This document shows, piece by piece, positions 32,393-40,276 of a DNA stretch of 40,276 bases (within the stretch, counting starts at the first letter, position 1; each line of letters starts with the position of its first letter). Source of the DNA: a virus; the IMG/VR virus record IMGVR_UViG_3300035698_016272, positions 1 to 40,276 of that record, one strand, 5' to 3'. The notes below the pieces were generated by a model. It worked only from the letters and a program-made list of their open reading frames with translations. It searched no databases and was not told where the DNA came from. A program made the position numbers and the translations under genes.

Positions 32393-34003
32393 ATGAGCGC
32401 TCCCCTGCTACCGCAGACTGTACTGGATCTCACGGACATCACACGTGACGGGCTCGATGCGCGCTTGATCGATTTGTTTGTGCAGGCCAACCCGGGGCTC
32501 GCGGACCCGACAGCCAACCACCCAGAGAACCTGCTGCGCGAGGGCATGGCGTTTCTGGGCCACCTGCTTCACGCATCGTGGAACGAAGAGGCACGGCAGC
32601 ACTATTGGGCTACAGTCACCGACAGGTTGGCTGCCATTCGTCTTGGCACCCCATTTGGGTTCGAGTTGCACGCGAACCGTGCAGCTTCGTTGTCTGGGGA
32701 ATTTTACCTTCCGAGCAGCGCGGTGGCTACGCAGATCGTCTCTTTGTCCGGTGACGACATAACAAGCCCTACGCCTGAGTCCGGCGTTCGGGTGCAAGCA
32801 GGCCAGACCGTCTTCCGTCTGCCCAGCGCAGCTACTATCGCAGTTGGCGCGAATGGTACTGGGGCAGTCGCGCTTATGCAATCCGAGCTGGCCCGGAGCC
32901 TGGTAACGTCCGATGGCCAGGCGCACCAAGCGTTTCGCTTGAGCCAAGCGCCGTACGTGGATGGCACGATTGAAGTCCTGGCAGCCAATGGTGCGTACAC
33001 ACGGATTAACGTCGATACCGGATTGGTCTGGGAGACGTTCCTGGAGATGGGCCCGTCTGATCGTGGGTACATGTTTGCCGTGGACCAGGACGGCTACCCT
33101 TGGGTGTTTTTTGGGAACTCCATTCACGGCGCAATCCCGCAGGGCGTGATCACTGCGGACTACGAAGTTGGCGGCGGCGCTGATGGTGGGGTAGACGCGG
33201 CTGCATCCTGGAATATTCTCGATCCGTCCAAGATCACAGACGCGACAGGTCAGCCCGCAACGGTGCTGTTCAGAAATACCGCAGGATCTTCCGGGGGTTC
33301 AGACGCCATGTCGGTGGAAGAAGCACGCGTTGCTGGGCCACTGGCGTACCGGACACGGCGACGCATTGTCAACGAAGACGACGCGACTACTGTAGCCGCA
33401 AGCGTGGCTGGCATCGCACGGGCGGGCTGTTTGACATCCAATTTCGATGCTATCGTACCCGAAGATCACTTCTGGGTGGTACTTGTAGCCTACGGAAGCG
33501 CCTACGGCAAAAACCAGCCCTACCCTCCGGCCTCGCCGTCTGCTGCGCAGATCGCTGAAATCCAGCAGATGGTCAACCCAGGTGGCGCGTGCGCAGCCGT
33601 TATGGGCCTGGTAGCCACAGTGAAGGCCGCTACACTGGAGACCATCAACATCCAAGCAACCATTGCGCTCGATGGCAGCGCATCCGCAGCAGATACGGAG
33701 ACCGCAGTGCTCGCGGCCCTACGACGGCTGTTTGCAGTTGCGGATGAAAACAAGCAGCAGAACCCCGATGTGGATTTCGGCTATCGTCTTCTCAGCCCGG
33801 ATGGCGTAACCCCGGACTACAAAATCCACTGGTCCTCGGTCCTCATCGCTATTGCTGGGTCCGCTGGCGTGCTAGAGGTTGTTCCTGGCGCAGCAAGCTT
33901 GTTGCTCGGCGGGGTTCAAGACTCGTACACGCTGCAACCCCGGGCGTTTCCATTGCTGGGTACTGTCACGCTCATTGATAGTACGACGGGGCAAACGATC
34001 TGA
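32393..34003 (+). CDS. baseplate wedge J-like protein (gp47/gpJ)
   Basis: A 536-residue protein of the baseplate J family. ANPGLADPTANHPENLLREG and LLHASWNEEARQHYW match the N-terminal helices, then GFELHANRAASLSGEFYLPS, and a central beta domain. The signature late region includes TRRRIVNEDDATTVAASVAG, which corresponds to the R-x-r-i-vt-x-xDy segment of family members, and DENKQQNPDVDFGYRLLSPD near the C-terminus. The protein links wedge arms to the hub. It overlaps the next gene (TGATG). Confidence 0.82.
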   Translation: MSAPLLPQTVLDLTDITRDGLDARLIDLFVQANPGLADPTANHPENLLREGMAFLGHLLHASWNEEARQHYWATVTDRLAAIRLGTPFGFELHANRAASLSGEFYLPSSAVATQIVSLSGDDITSPTPESGVRVQAGQTVFRLPSAATIAVGANGTGAVALMQSELARSLVTSDGQAHQAFRLSQAPYVDGTIEVLAANGAYTRINVDTGLVWETFLEMGPSDRGYMFAVDQDGYPWVFFGNSIHGAIPQGVITADYEVGGGADGGVDAAASWNILDPSKITDATGQPATVLFRNTAGSSGGSDAMSVEEARVAGPLAYRTRRRIVNEDDATTVAASVAGIARAGCLTSNFDAIVPEDHFWVVLVAYGSAYGKNQPYPPASPSAAQIAEIQQMVNPGGACAAVMGLVATVKAATLETINIQATIALDGSASAADTETAVLAALRRLFAVADENKQQNPDVDFGYRLLSPDGVTPDYKIHWSSVLIAIAGSAGVLEVVPGAASLLLGGVQDSYTLQPRAFPLLGTVTLIDSTTGQTI

Positions 34004-34659
34004 TGGGGCAGCTTCAAAATCCCAGCTTTGCAGACCCCGGTGTCGTCATTGGCACGGCGCGGCATTGGTCTGAAGCGCAAGCAAACTCGACGGTCGTGTA
34101 TGACAGCGATACCGCCACGGAAGCAGGTACGCCTGGAGCAGAAGATATCGCGGTATTCGATGCCGGAGATGGAAACCCACCGTATGAAGCGTTTGCTGGT
34201 GGCTGGGAAGGAAACCACGACAGCGTCCTGGTGCTTCTACCGGCCCACTTGCTGTCTGCATTGTTCGAAGTCCGTACACGTGTAGTGGAAGACTTTGAAT
34301 ATTCTTGGGTCGCAGACGCGCTGGTGGGTCCACCCTGGAATCATCAAGGCAACGGGTCCGTGGTATTCTCTTCGGGTATGCTGGTCGCTGCAGCTTTCAC
34401 GCATACAGTAGGATCGCAAGATGTTGACGGATTCGAGAGCGACTGGGACGACAATCAACTGGCGGCCGGGGCCTTCAGTGGCCCGAGTGTTACCAGCGCT
34501 CTGGCAGTATTCGACCCGGCTGGGCCGGAGGACTACGAAGACTTTGAGGAGGCTTGGGATGCCAATGACACTGCAGTTGCTGTAAGTGCCATGACAACCA
34601 CAGCCGCGATGTTTGACGCAGCGGTCAACGGCTTTGAAAACTTTGAAGGGACCTGGTAG
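34003..34659 (+). CDS. Trp-containing repeat protein of the baseplate region
   Basis: A 218-residue acidic protein. After an N-terminal NPSFADPGVVIGTARHWSEA, about five units follow, each holding an E-x-F-x-x-x-W core: W68 (YEAFAGGWEGN), W102 (DFEYSWVAD), W148 (DGFESDWDDN), W185 (DYEDFEEAWDAND) and W218 (ENFEGTW, cut short at the C-terminus), with spacing 34, 46, 37 and 33 residues. Units also share a preceding (A)VFD or MFD. It could be a repeated adhesin or stiff linker on the baseplate. No recognised family. Confidence 0.72.
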   Translation: MGQLQNPSFADPGVVIGTARHWSEAQANSTVVYDSDTATEAGTPGAEDIAVFDAGDGNPPYEAFAGGWEGNHDSVLVLLPAHLLSALFEVRTRVVEDFEYSWVADALVGPPWNHQGNGSVVFSSGMLVAAAFTHTVGSQDVDGFESDWDDNQLAAGAFSGPSVTSALAVFDPAGPEDYEDFEEAWDANDTAVAVSAMTTTAAMFDAAVNGFENFEGTW

Positions 34660-34673
34660 CAAGGACGCACACA

Positions 34674-35396
34674 ATGGCAAAAGCAGATTGGGCAGCATTG
34701 GTCAACAGCCTGGGCAGTGGGGACGTTGCAAAGGCCGTGTCCTCGGCCTTTACACCTCCGAGCGGCGGGGGCACCTACGTCCACGAGTTGCACGAGGTGG
34801 GTGGTGGTTCCGCGACTGGGCTTGCAGGATATTACTGCGCGCTGGCCGGCTTCAATCCGATCACAGGCACGCGGAAGTGCGGGCAGATGTCCTGTGTACT
34901 CAAACGGTTCAGCTCGAACATCAACTACGCACCCATGTTTGGGTTCCTCGCTGGCAACGACCCGAATTCCGCAGTTGGCTATTTCGTGGGCCTGTCCGCG
35001 GAAAGCAGCTACCACGTCTGTCTGAAGAAGGGCATCCCTTGGGCGGGTATGCTGAGCACGGACAGCGACGTCTTGCGCGTGGCTACGGCCGTTCGATCTG
35101 ATACGGGCGCTACCGCGGACTGGGTACACCTGCGCCTTTCAGTGCTCGTTGAGCCCCATGGGGAGGTACGTATCCTGGTTGAAGAGAACGATCTGAGCAG
35201 CTATATTGTGACGGCTCCGACATGGGCTGCGATCCCTGGCATGGCTGAGTACATTGACGACCCGGCCGGCGTCTTATCGGGCTCGCTGCCCAAGCTCGAT
35301 GGATTCTACCCCTTCTTTGGTATGCACATCGCTGCCGCGTCGGGCGCCACTGTGCTTGTCGATCACATTCAAATCTCGCGGCAGCTCACCCCATAA
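34674..35396 (+). CDS. lectin-like fibre or appendage protein
   Basis: A 240-residue protein starting with a short helix (MAKADWAALVNSLGSGDVAK), then a Gly/Ser linker (SGGGTYVHELHEVGGGS) and a beta-rich jelly-roll-like part with VHLRLSVLVEPHGEVRILVE and GFYPFFGMHIAAASGATVLV. The pattern of strands resembles concanavalin/LamG-type carbohydrate-binding folds used on phage appendages. The C-terminal part of the protein at 38606 has a similar strand pattern (WYRAVVTV, LYLYILEAGG). Confidence 0.6.
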   Translation: MAKADWAALVNSLGSGDVAKAVSSAFTPPSGGGTYVHELHEVGGGSATGLAGYYCALAGFNPITGTRKCGQMSCVLKRFSSNINYAPMFGFLAGNDPNSAVGYFVGLSAESSYHVCLKKGIPWAGMLSTDSDVLRVATAVRSDTGATADWVHLRLSVLVEPHGEVRILVEENDLSSYIVTAPTWAAIPGMAEYIDDPAGVLSGSLPKLDGFYPFFGMHIAAASGATVLVDHIQISRQLTP

Positions 35397-35400
35397 GCGC

Positions 35401-36225
35401 ATGAATCCTTATTGGACACACCCGGCCGTTCGGGAAGGGCGGATCACCCCGGATAACAGCATCGCTCCAGGGCCAGCAGGCTCTGCGTATTACCAGGCGT
35501 ACTACACGAGCTACTACGGAACCTTGGATGGCAAGGTATTCTGCCTGGGCGCAGACCACACCAAGTTCCCTGCGCGTCGCGCGTTGCTGGGCGATACAAT
35601 CTCTGTTCAACAAGACTTCGACGTACCTGCTGCACAGCGGTTGCTTCGGTTTGCATGGCATATGCGCAGCCCACAAATGCCCGCAGCAGCTGAGCTGGCT
35701 ACGGCAGCAGAAGTCAGCTTCGTCAACGGTGCGGGCTTGGTTGTTTCGAGTCCCGTGCCAGACGGCTGCATTGGTGCACAGGTGCACACAGGGCTACTAC
35801 GTACATTTACTTCCGCAGACGTGGAACGTCGCATTACGTTTTCTGGGGCAGCTGACCCGAACAACAACGCAACATTTGTGATTGGCGGCGTGCCCCAGGA
35901 CCAGGCAGGTGATTCAGGTGGAGACCGCATCCTGCTGCGGAACCCGCTGAGCAAACACCCCATGGGCCACCCAAGCTATCCTGCGTACCCGGCGCACCCG
36001 TTGGTGCCCTGCGCGAATGACACAGGCGTGGCCATACGTATCCATGGCTTAAAGTGGCACGGCACTGCGTACATTCGAGAAGGCGCTGGGCCGTGGGTTT
36101 CTCGTGTGGAGCTACAGGAACGTACGGGGCATACTGCGTATCGTGCGGACTTGGCGCTCAACGTGTCGCAATACGCGGGGACCATGGGCGCCAAATTTGA
36201 ATTGGAATTGCAGGATGCGGGTTGA
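35401..36225 (+). CDS. unknown appendage protein with Tyr-rich and Pro-rich stretches
   Basis: A 274-residue protein. The start has a Tyr cluster (AYYQAYYTSYYG, about residues 29-40). The middle is beta-rich, and around residue 190 lies a His/Pro/Tyr-rich part (GHPSYPAYPAHPLVPC). The C-terminal segment (RADLALNVSQYAGTMGAKFE) is beta-rich. I start at the ATG at 35401, 4 bases after the previous stop; the frame is open further upstream to 35254 but that overlaps the previous gene and does not look like protein. It probably forms part of a baseplate appendage or receptor-binding structure. No family is recognised. Confidence 0.6.
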   Translation: MNPYWTHPAVREGRITPDNSIAPGPAGSAYYQAYYTSYYGTLDGKVFCLGADHTKFPARRALLGDTISVQQDFDVPAAQRLLRFAWHMRSPQMPAAAELATAAEVSFVNGAGLVVSSPVPDGCIGAQVHTGLLRTFTSADVERRITFSGAADPNNNATFVIGGVPQDQAGDSGGDRILLRNPLSKHPMGHPSYPAYPAHPLVPCANDTGVAIRIHGLKWHGTAYIREGAGPWVSRVELQERTGHTAYRADLALNVSQYAGTMGAKFELELQDAG

Positions 36226-36246
36226 GCACCGCAAAAGGAGTAGTCA

Positions 36247-36768
36247 ATGCCAGCACCAGAACACACTGCAAGCGCGATACCCATTGCAGGGTCCGTCCGC
36301 TTTTCCATTACAGAGACCACTGTTGCTGCTATTTCGGGCTTCATCGACCCTGAACATCACATCCGCGGCCTGTACTTGGCAGTAGATGACCCAATAGACT
36401 CGCGGCATGACTGGGACCCCATCACGTTCCAAACGCCTATAGCAGCAGAGTACATGGACTCAGAGGGCCATACAGGTACAAGTTTGGTCCGATTGGCTTT
36501 GACTGATGACGACCTGTGCGTTCCAGCGGCAGAAGAAATCATAAAAGCTGCCAGGCTAGAGAATGCCCAGCATTTGGTGCACCAAGCAGCGGACCAGCTT
36601 GGTAAACTTGATGAGCCGCTACAGGGCTACGAAGTCTTCGTAAACCCGGCAGCAGAACTCCAGTGCATTTGGGCTAGGCATGCAGTGCCGGGTGCAGACC
36701 AGCAACAGCAGCAACGGCAGTACATGGAAGCTCGGGTCACATTGCTGATCCGTTGCGAGGCTGTGTAG
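36247..36768 (+). CDS. unknown baseplate protein
   Basis: A 173-residue protein with a beta-rich first half, a helix at about residues 95-125 (AAEEIIKAARLENAQHLVHQ) and a Gln tract (DQQQQQRQ) near residue 155. AAGGAG precedes the ATG. The place before the gpI-like gene suggests a small wedge or gpI-partner protein. No family is recognised. Confidence 0.58.
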   Translation: MPAPEHTASAIPIAGSVRFSITETTVAAISGFIDPEHHIRGLYLAVDDPIDSRHDWDPITFQTPIAAEYMDSEGHTGTSLVRLALTDDDLCVPAAEEIIKAARLENAQHLVHQAADQLGKLDEPLQGYEVFVNPAAELQCIWARHAVPGADQQQQQRQYMEARVTLLIRCEAV

Positions 36769-36771
36769 CTT

Positions 36772-38544
36772 ATGGCCCCCGGGATCAAAGCGCCCCTAGG
36801 CGGGCTGTATGTTGGCAATCTCCGGTACCAGCAGCCGGCCGGGGCAAGCGTCGTTGCCAATACCATCCCGGCTGACGGAGAGCAGGATGTAGGCACGGCA
36901 GCAACGCTGCAAGTACAGATTCTAGGGCTGATCGGTGCCCCCGTGCTACCCGATGTGCAGATCTTCATCACGTCTGCGCTTGAACCGTTTAGCAACCTAG
37001 TCTACGACGGTGCAGCCGGGGGCTTTGTCGCGCCCTGGACAGGCACTGCCACTTGGCGGCCGAGCATTGGCTCGGCAGTCAACGATGAAGCTGTGTTTAC
37101 CATCAGCAAGCCCAATCTGTGGACGTCGCTTGACGATATCACGGTGGACTTGCGTTGGGTGGTCCAAGGCAGCACAGATCAATCCGCGCAGTATAGCTTC
37201 CAGATTCAAGATCTGTCCGCACCGGAGCTTGAACGCATCATATGGTTGACTCCCCGGCAGTGCCTGGTCTACTTCGACGAGCCTGTATCACAATCCGTGC
37301 TGCCTGGGGGCGGGCAGTTCTGTGAATACTTCAAGGGCAATGTCGAGCTGCGAGCAGGCAACCAAGTATGCCTACATGGAACCGACATCAATGCATTGTG
37401 GATTGGTGAAGTTCTGTCTATCAGGGGTTCCGGGGTTCCGGGAAACGACGGCGCATGGCGGATCGACACGGTAAACCTGGCGCAGCGGACGCTGGGGGTG
37501 AGCCGCACAGACGGGACAGTGCTCGGGCCCGACACAGGGGAAGACCGATCCACAGACACAGCGTCGGTGGTCTTGCGCATACGGGATATTGAAGCGAGCA
37601 TCAGTCCCTACCAATTTGCTTTTCGGGCCAGCGCTGAGGGCTTGGATGCGGATGCACGACAAGCGGACACAACACAAGTGGCTTATGAGCCCATTGTTGC
37701 TTCGGTGTCGCGGGTCACCGCAAGCCAGGTGTCTGCAGACGTGGCACCTGCGCAAGTTGTCCTGCTCTCGTTGACTGACGATATTTCACTCGGGAGGAAG
37801 TACACGCTGCACGCGGCCGGTGTACAAGACCTGTGGAAGAACCAGGGGACCACGTTCCTGGACTTTGAATCCCCGGTATTCCAGGTCACCGGCTTGCTCG
37901 AACTATGGGATGCAGGCATATTGCCCGGACCGGACCAGGAAGAGGACATCCAAGGGCAACGTCAGCTGCGAAAGGCCGCTGTCAGTTTGCAGGATGTCAT
38001 CAACGAACTGTGGGTCCGTGTCGAGGGGTATAAGTACATCTACGACCCCTTCCGTTGCCCCGAAGCGGCACTTGACTACTTGCTCCATCACATAGGCAAC
38101 CCATTCCAGTTCCCCATGATGACGGAGCTGAAGCGCCGGGTTGCATGGGCACTGCCCTATTTGTACCCATGCGTGGGCCTGGCCGGGGAAGGTATCCAGA
38201 TGGCGATCTGGCGCATACTTGGCATCTGGGTAACTATCCACGCCTACGTAGCCGGTAGCTACTGGATCCTCGACACAAGCAGGCTGGGGCTCACAACGGC
38301 TCTGGGTCCGAACAGTGCATGGGCACGAAACGCATACCAGATCACAAGCCCGATAGACCTGACGGCCGCGCAACGGAGAATCGTTGTTGATGTGGCAACC
38401 TGGGCAGACCCGTTGAATATGCACCTGGTACGTGTCGAAGAGCCGTCTACTGCTACAACGCTCGGCAGCGCAACGGTAGCAACGTCTGGGTACTGGACGC
38501 TCGGTGCATCTGCACTAGGTCTGAGCACGACACTGGGGCCCTAG
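36772..38544 (+). CDS. gpI-like baseplate protein with N-terminal Ig-like domains and C-terminal repeat
   Basis: A 590-residue protein. Residues 20-400 look like two or more beta-sandwich modules: ANTIPADGEQDVGTAATLQV, and a later one ending LHAAGVQDLWKNQG. The part at about 427-490 (FRCPEAALDYLLHHIGNPFQ, then KRRVAWALPYLYPCVGLAGE and MAIWRILGIWV) has the order of the gpI/tail protein I family of P2-like baseplates: a sequence ending in KR then a G-x-G-x-x-x-A motif. P2 gpI is about 180 residues, so this is a fused, much longer form. A 17-residue motif repeats at 497-513 (YWILDTSRLGLTTALGP) and 574-590 (YWTLGASALGLSTTLGP), the second ending the protein. Confidence 0.68.
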   Translation: MAPGIKAPLGGLYVGNLRYQQPAGASVVANTIPADGEQDVGTAATLQVQILGLIGAPVLPDVQIFITSALEPFSNLVYDGAAGGFVAPWTGTATWRPSIGSAVNDEAVFTISKPNLWTSLDDITVDLRWVVQGSTDQSAQYSFQIQDLSAPELERIIWLTPRQCLVYFDEPVSQSVLPGGGQFCEYFKGNVELRAGNQVCLHGTDINALWIGEVLSIRGSGVPGNDGAWRIDTVNLAQRTLGVSRTDGTVLGPDTGEDRSTDTASVVLRIRDIEASISPYQFAFRASAEGLDADARQADTTQVAYEPIVASVSRVTASQVSADVAPAQVVLLSLTDDISLGRKYTLHAAGVQDLWKNQGTTFLDFESPVFQVTGLLELWDAGILPGPDQEEDIQGQRQLRKAAVSLQDVINELWVRVEGYKYIYDPFRCPEAALDYLLHHIGNPFQFPMMTELKRRVAWALPYLYPCVGLAGEGIQMAIWRILGIWVTIHAYVAGSYWILDTSRLGLTTALGPNSAWARNAYQITSPIDLTAAQRRIVVDVATWADPLNMHLVRVEEPSTATTLGSATVATSGYWTLGASALGLSTTLGP

Positions 38545-38605
38545 TAGCCTATGGTGCTTTCTCTGCGCTTGCTGTACCATCGGGGGTTGAAGGAGCTAAA
38601 CGTCT

Positions 38606-40276
38606 ATGGCAAATCGCAACAACTACGGGTTCGGGCAAATCGTGCTGCAAGGGGAGCTGGACGGCTCTTTTGACGACTTGGAAGCTGCAGACCTGGCACA
38701 GGTCTTGGACTCTGGGCAAGGTCAGGTGCCTGTGGCCGCAAGCCCTGGGCCGGATATATACGGCGCCATCAATCGTGGCTTGATCGTCACTCGGAGCGGC
38801 ACAGACGACTTTGTGTCCATTACGGGCGGGACGGCCTACGACAACCAGGGTCGCCGTATCTCTCTGGAGACTGCCGCGACTGTCAAGCTCACGGCCATCG
38901 GCATAACAACACCGGGAGCCACCGCGGATGCTACGGCAGCTGGAGCTGCACTGACGCTGTCCGTGCCGGCCGGGGAGTATGCCGTTGTTTCGTTGTTCAT
39001 TGCATACGATGAGATCCTCTCCGGTCAACGCAAAGACGGAAACAACCAGAACTACTACTTCGTCCTTTCCGAGAGCTTTCACTTTGAACTAGCCGTCAGC
39101 ACGCCCTGGACACCACCACTCACGGGTACGCCAGGCCGCCAAGCGCTGGCTGACAACAAGATCCTTCTGGCCGACTTAGTCGTCGAGAACAACGGCGGCT
39201 CGATCAATGTGATCTCCAATGGGGTCTGTACCACGACCAAGGACTGGGTTGGATTGGCGGGCTTCTACGCAGGGCTGACCGGGCGTCGTAGTGACTGGTT
39301 CGCAATCGAGGGTGACGCAACTGACCATCCAGCATTTCTCGTTGGCGACAGTAGCTTCCGGTATGGCACAGCACGGGAAGCCCTGTGGTCATTGCTCCAG
39401 TTGCTCCAGGGGCGCACCACGGCGCCTACAGGTTCAGAGGTGATCGGCATTCCGGCAGATGCCGGGTTGGGCAGCACCTTCTCGATAAACGCCCCGGTCA
39501 CGATAGCTGCGGGCCATATAAAGGACGCAATCACTACGTTGCTTGGCGGGGTCAACGCGAAGTTCTCCCGCGGTGGGGACACCGTGCGGCCGCAGGCAGG
39601 CGCACACGGGATTGTCTTGGACCCGCAAGACATGGATGAGGGCTACAGGCTTATCCACATGCTATCGCAGCGTGAAGCCGGCCCGGTGTCGCTGGAGACA
39701 TCCGGGTCGCGTCGGGGCCACATGGGCCGGCCCCACATGGTCCACGACCACTTCAATTACGTCGGGGACCCCACGGCTGGCACGTCCGACCTGCCCTTCA
39801 CCCATGATGGCACGCTGTGGGGACTGAGTACCGTAGGTGCACTGAGCACCGCGAGCGCAGCATCAGCACCCGGGGGCGTTGTGCAGCTCTCGGTTCGCGG
39901 CACGACTTACGATGCCTGCGACCTGGTCCACGGGTACAACTCGGGCTCCGGTGTGATTTACCCCCGCTGGTACTTGAAAGCGCACCCATACGTCAAGTTC
40001 GACATCCGGTTCCTGGTACCTTCCCTGGGCGGTGCGGGTCTCGACAATGTGGAATTCGATATCAGGTTGCAGAATACCTCTAATTTCCTTGCGGGTACAG
40101 GCACGCGCGCTGGTCTGCTCTACCAGGATAATACAGCCGGGGGTACGCCAAACAAGAACCTGTATCTCTACATCCTCGAAGCAGGGGGTACGCATGCTGT
40201 GGCCTTGAAATCCCTGGCGGTTGAGACCTGGTACCGTGCCGTGGTCACCGTCATGGACCCGGTAGCGCCTGCTACA
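38606..40276 (+). CDS. fibre-like adhesin, cut by the window end
   Basis: A reading frame open for at least 557 codons from an ATG with AAGGAG 8 bases upstream, still open at the window edge. The N-terminus (MANRNNYGFGQIVLQGELDG) resembles the base of a tail fibre that attaches to gpI-type proteins, and residues 60-180 are beta-rich. Later segments (GGVVQLSVRGTTYDA, YVKFDIRFLVPSLGGAG and TPNKNLYLYILEAGGTHA) form jelly-roll-like strands of a lectin-type fold. It probably binds a cell-surface receptor. It follows the gpI-like gene, the usual place for fibre genes. Confidence 0.7.
   Translation, partial: MANRNNYGFGQIVLQGELDGSFDDLEAADLAQVLDSGQGQVPVAASPGPDIYGAINRGLIVTRSGTDDFVSITGGTAYDNQGRRISLETAATVKLTAIGITTPGATADATAAGAALTLSVPAGEYAVVSLFIAYDEILSGQRKDGNNQNYYFVLSESFHFELAVSTPWTPPLTGTPGRQALADNKILLADLVVENNGGSINVISNGVCTTTKDWVGLAGFYAGLTGRRSDWFAIEGDATDHPAFLVGDSSFRYGTAREALWSLLQLLQGRTTAPTGSEVIGIPADAGLGSTFSINAPVTIAAGHIKDAITTLLGGVNAKFSRGGDTVRPQAGAHGIVLDPQDMDEGYRLIHMLSQREAGPVSLETSGSRRGHMGRPHMVHDHFNYVGDPTAGTSDLPFTHDGTLWGLSTVGALSTASAASAPGGVVQLSVRGTTYDACDLVHGYNSGSGVIYPRWYLKAHPYVKFDIRFLVPSLGGAGLDNVEFDIRLQNTSNFLAGTGTRAGLLYQDNTAGGTPNKNLYLYILEAGGTHAVALKSLAVETWYRAVVTVMDPVAPAT

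Noticed and set aside
1-40276. Search for tRNA genes, CRISPR arrays, integrase, attachment sites and transposases
   Set aside because: No cloverleaf-like sequence, regular spaced repeats, recombinase motif or insertion-sequence ends were recognised by eye.

Overview
The window is a stretch of a large tailed double-stranded DNA phage with a contractile tail (myovirus type). Positions 9,451-40,276 on the plus strand carry an almost gap-free late operon in classical virion-assembly order: portal, XkdF-type prohead protease, scaffold-like protein, major capsid protein, decoration protein, head-tail connectors, tail terminator, contractile sheath, tube, frameshifted tail assembly chaperone, tape measure, baseplate hub and spike, gp25-like and J-like wedge proteins, gpI-like protein and fibre-like adhesins. 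GC content is fairly high, Shine-Dalgarno sites are mostly AGGAG-like, and there is a periplasm-directed lytic transglycosylase, so a Gram-negative, GC-rich host is likely; the host genus cannot be read from the sequence. No integrase, attachment site, tRNA, CRISPR array or insertion sequence was seen. No terminase lies next to the portal, so it must be elsewhere in the genome.

Layout. 1-816 (plus): end of an undefined region, a small one-span membrane protein and a lytic transglycosylase, probably part of the lysis module. 813-8,651 (minus): a tight seven-gene operon. In transcription order it holds a small unknown protein, a 1,140-residue fused glycosyltransferase/methyltransferase, a second glycosyltransferase, a MycE/TylF-like sugar O-methyltransferase, GDP-mannose 4,6-dehydratase, GDP-L-fucose synthase and another small unknown protein. 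Together they could make GDP-L-fucose, or a related 6-deoxyhexose, and build a possibly O-methylated glycan on a virion protein or host surface. 8,652-9,450: a control region with an XRE-type regulator (plus) and a small unrecognised gene (minus) that starts 17 bases from the portal start codon.

9,451-20,750: head and neck genes. 20,814-24,037: a small unknown gene, sheath and tube. 24,106-25,154: tail assembly chaperone with a strong case for programmed -1 frameshifting at C AAA AAG, which joins a second reading frame running to just before the tape measure gene. 25,167-38,544: tape measure and baseplate, with several internal duplications: a 24-residue repeat in the gpD-like hub, Trp-containing repeats in the 218-residue protein, and a 17-residue repeat in the gpI-like protein. 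38,606 to the window end: a fibre-like protein cut off by the window edge.

The most notable items are the antisense glycan cassette with its multi-domain fusion enzyme, the frameshift, a motif containing AGTTAACT or a variant before the decoration, sheath and tube genes, a possibly leaderless regulator promoter, and the unusual repeat architectures of the baseplate proteins. All functional names rest on reading motifs and gene order by eye; no database search was run.
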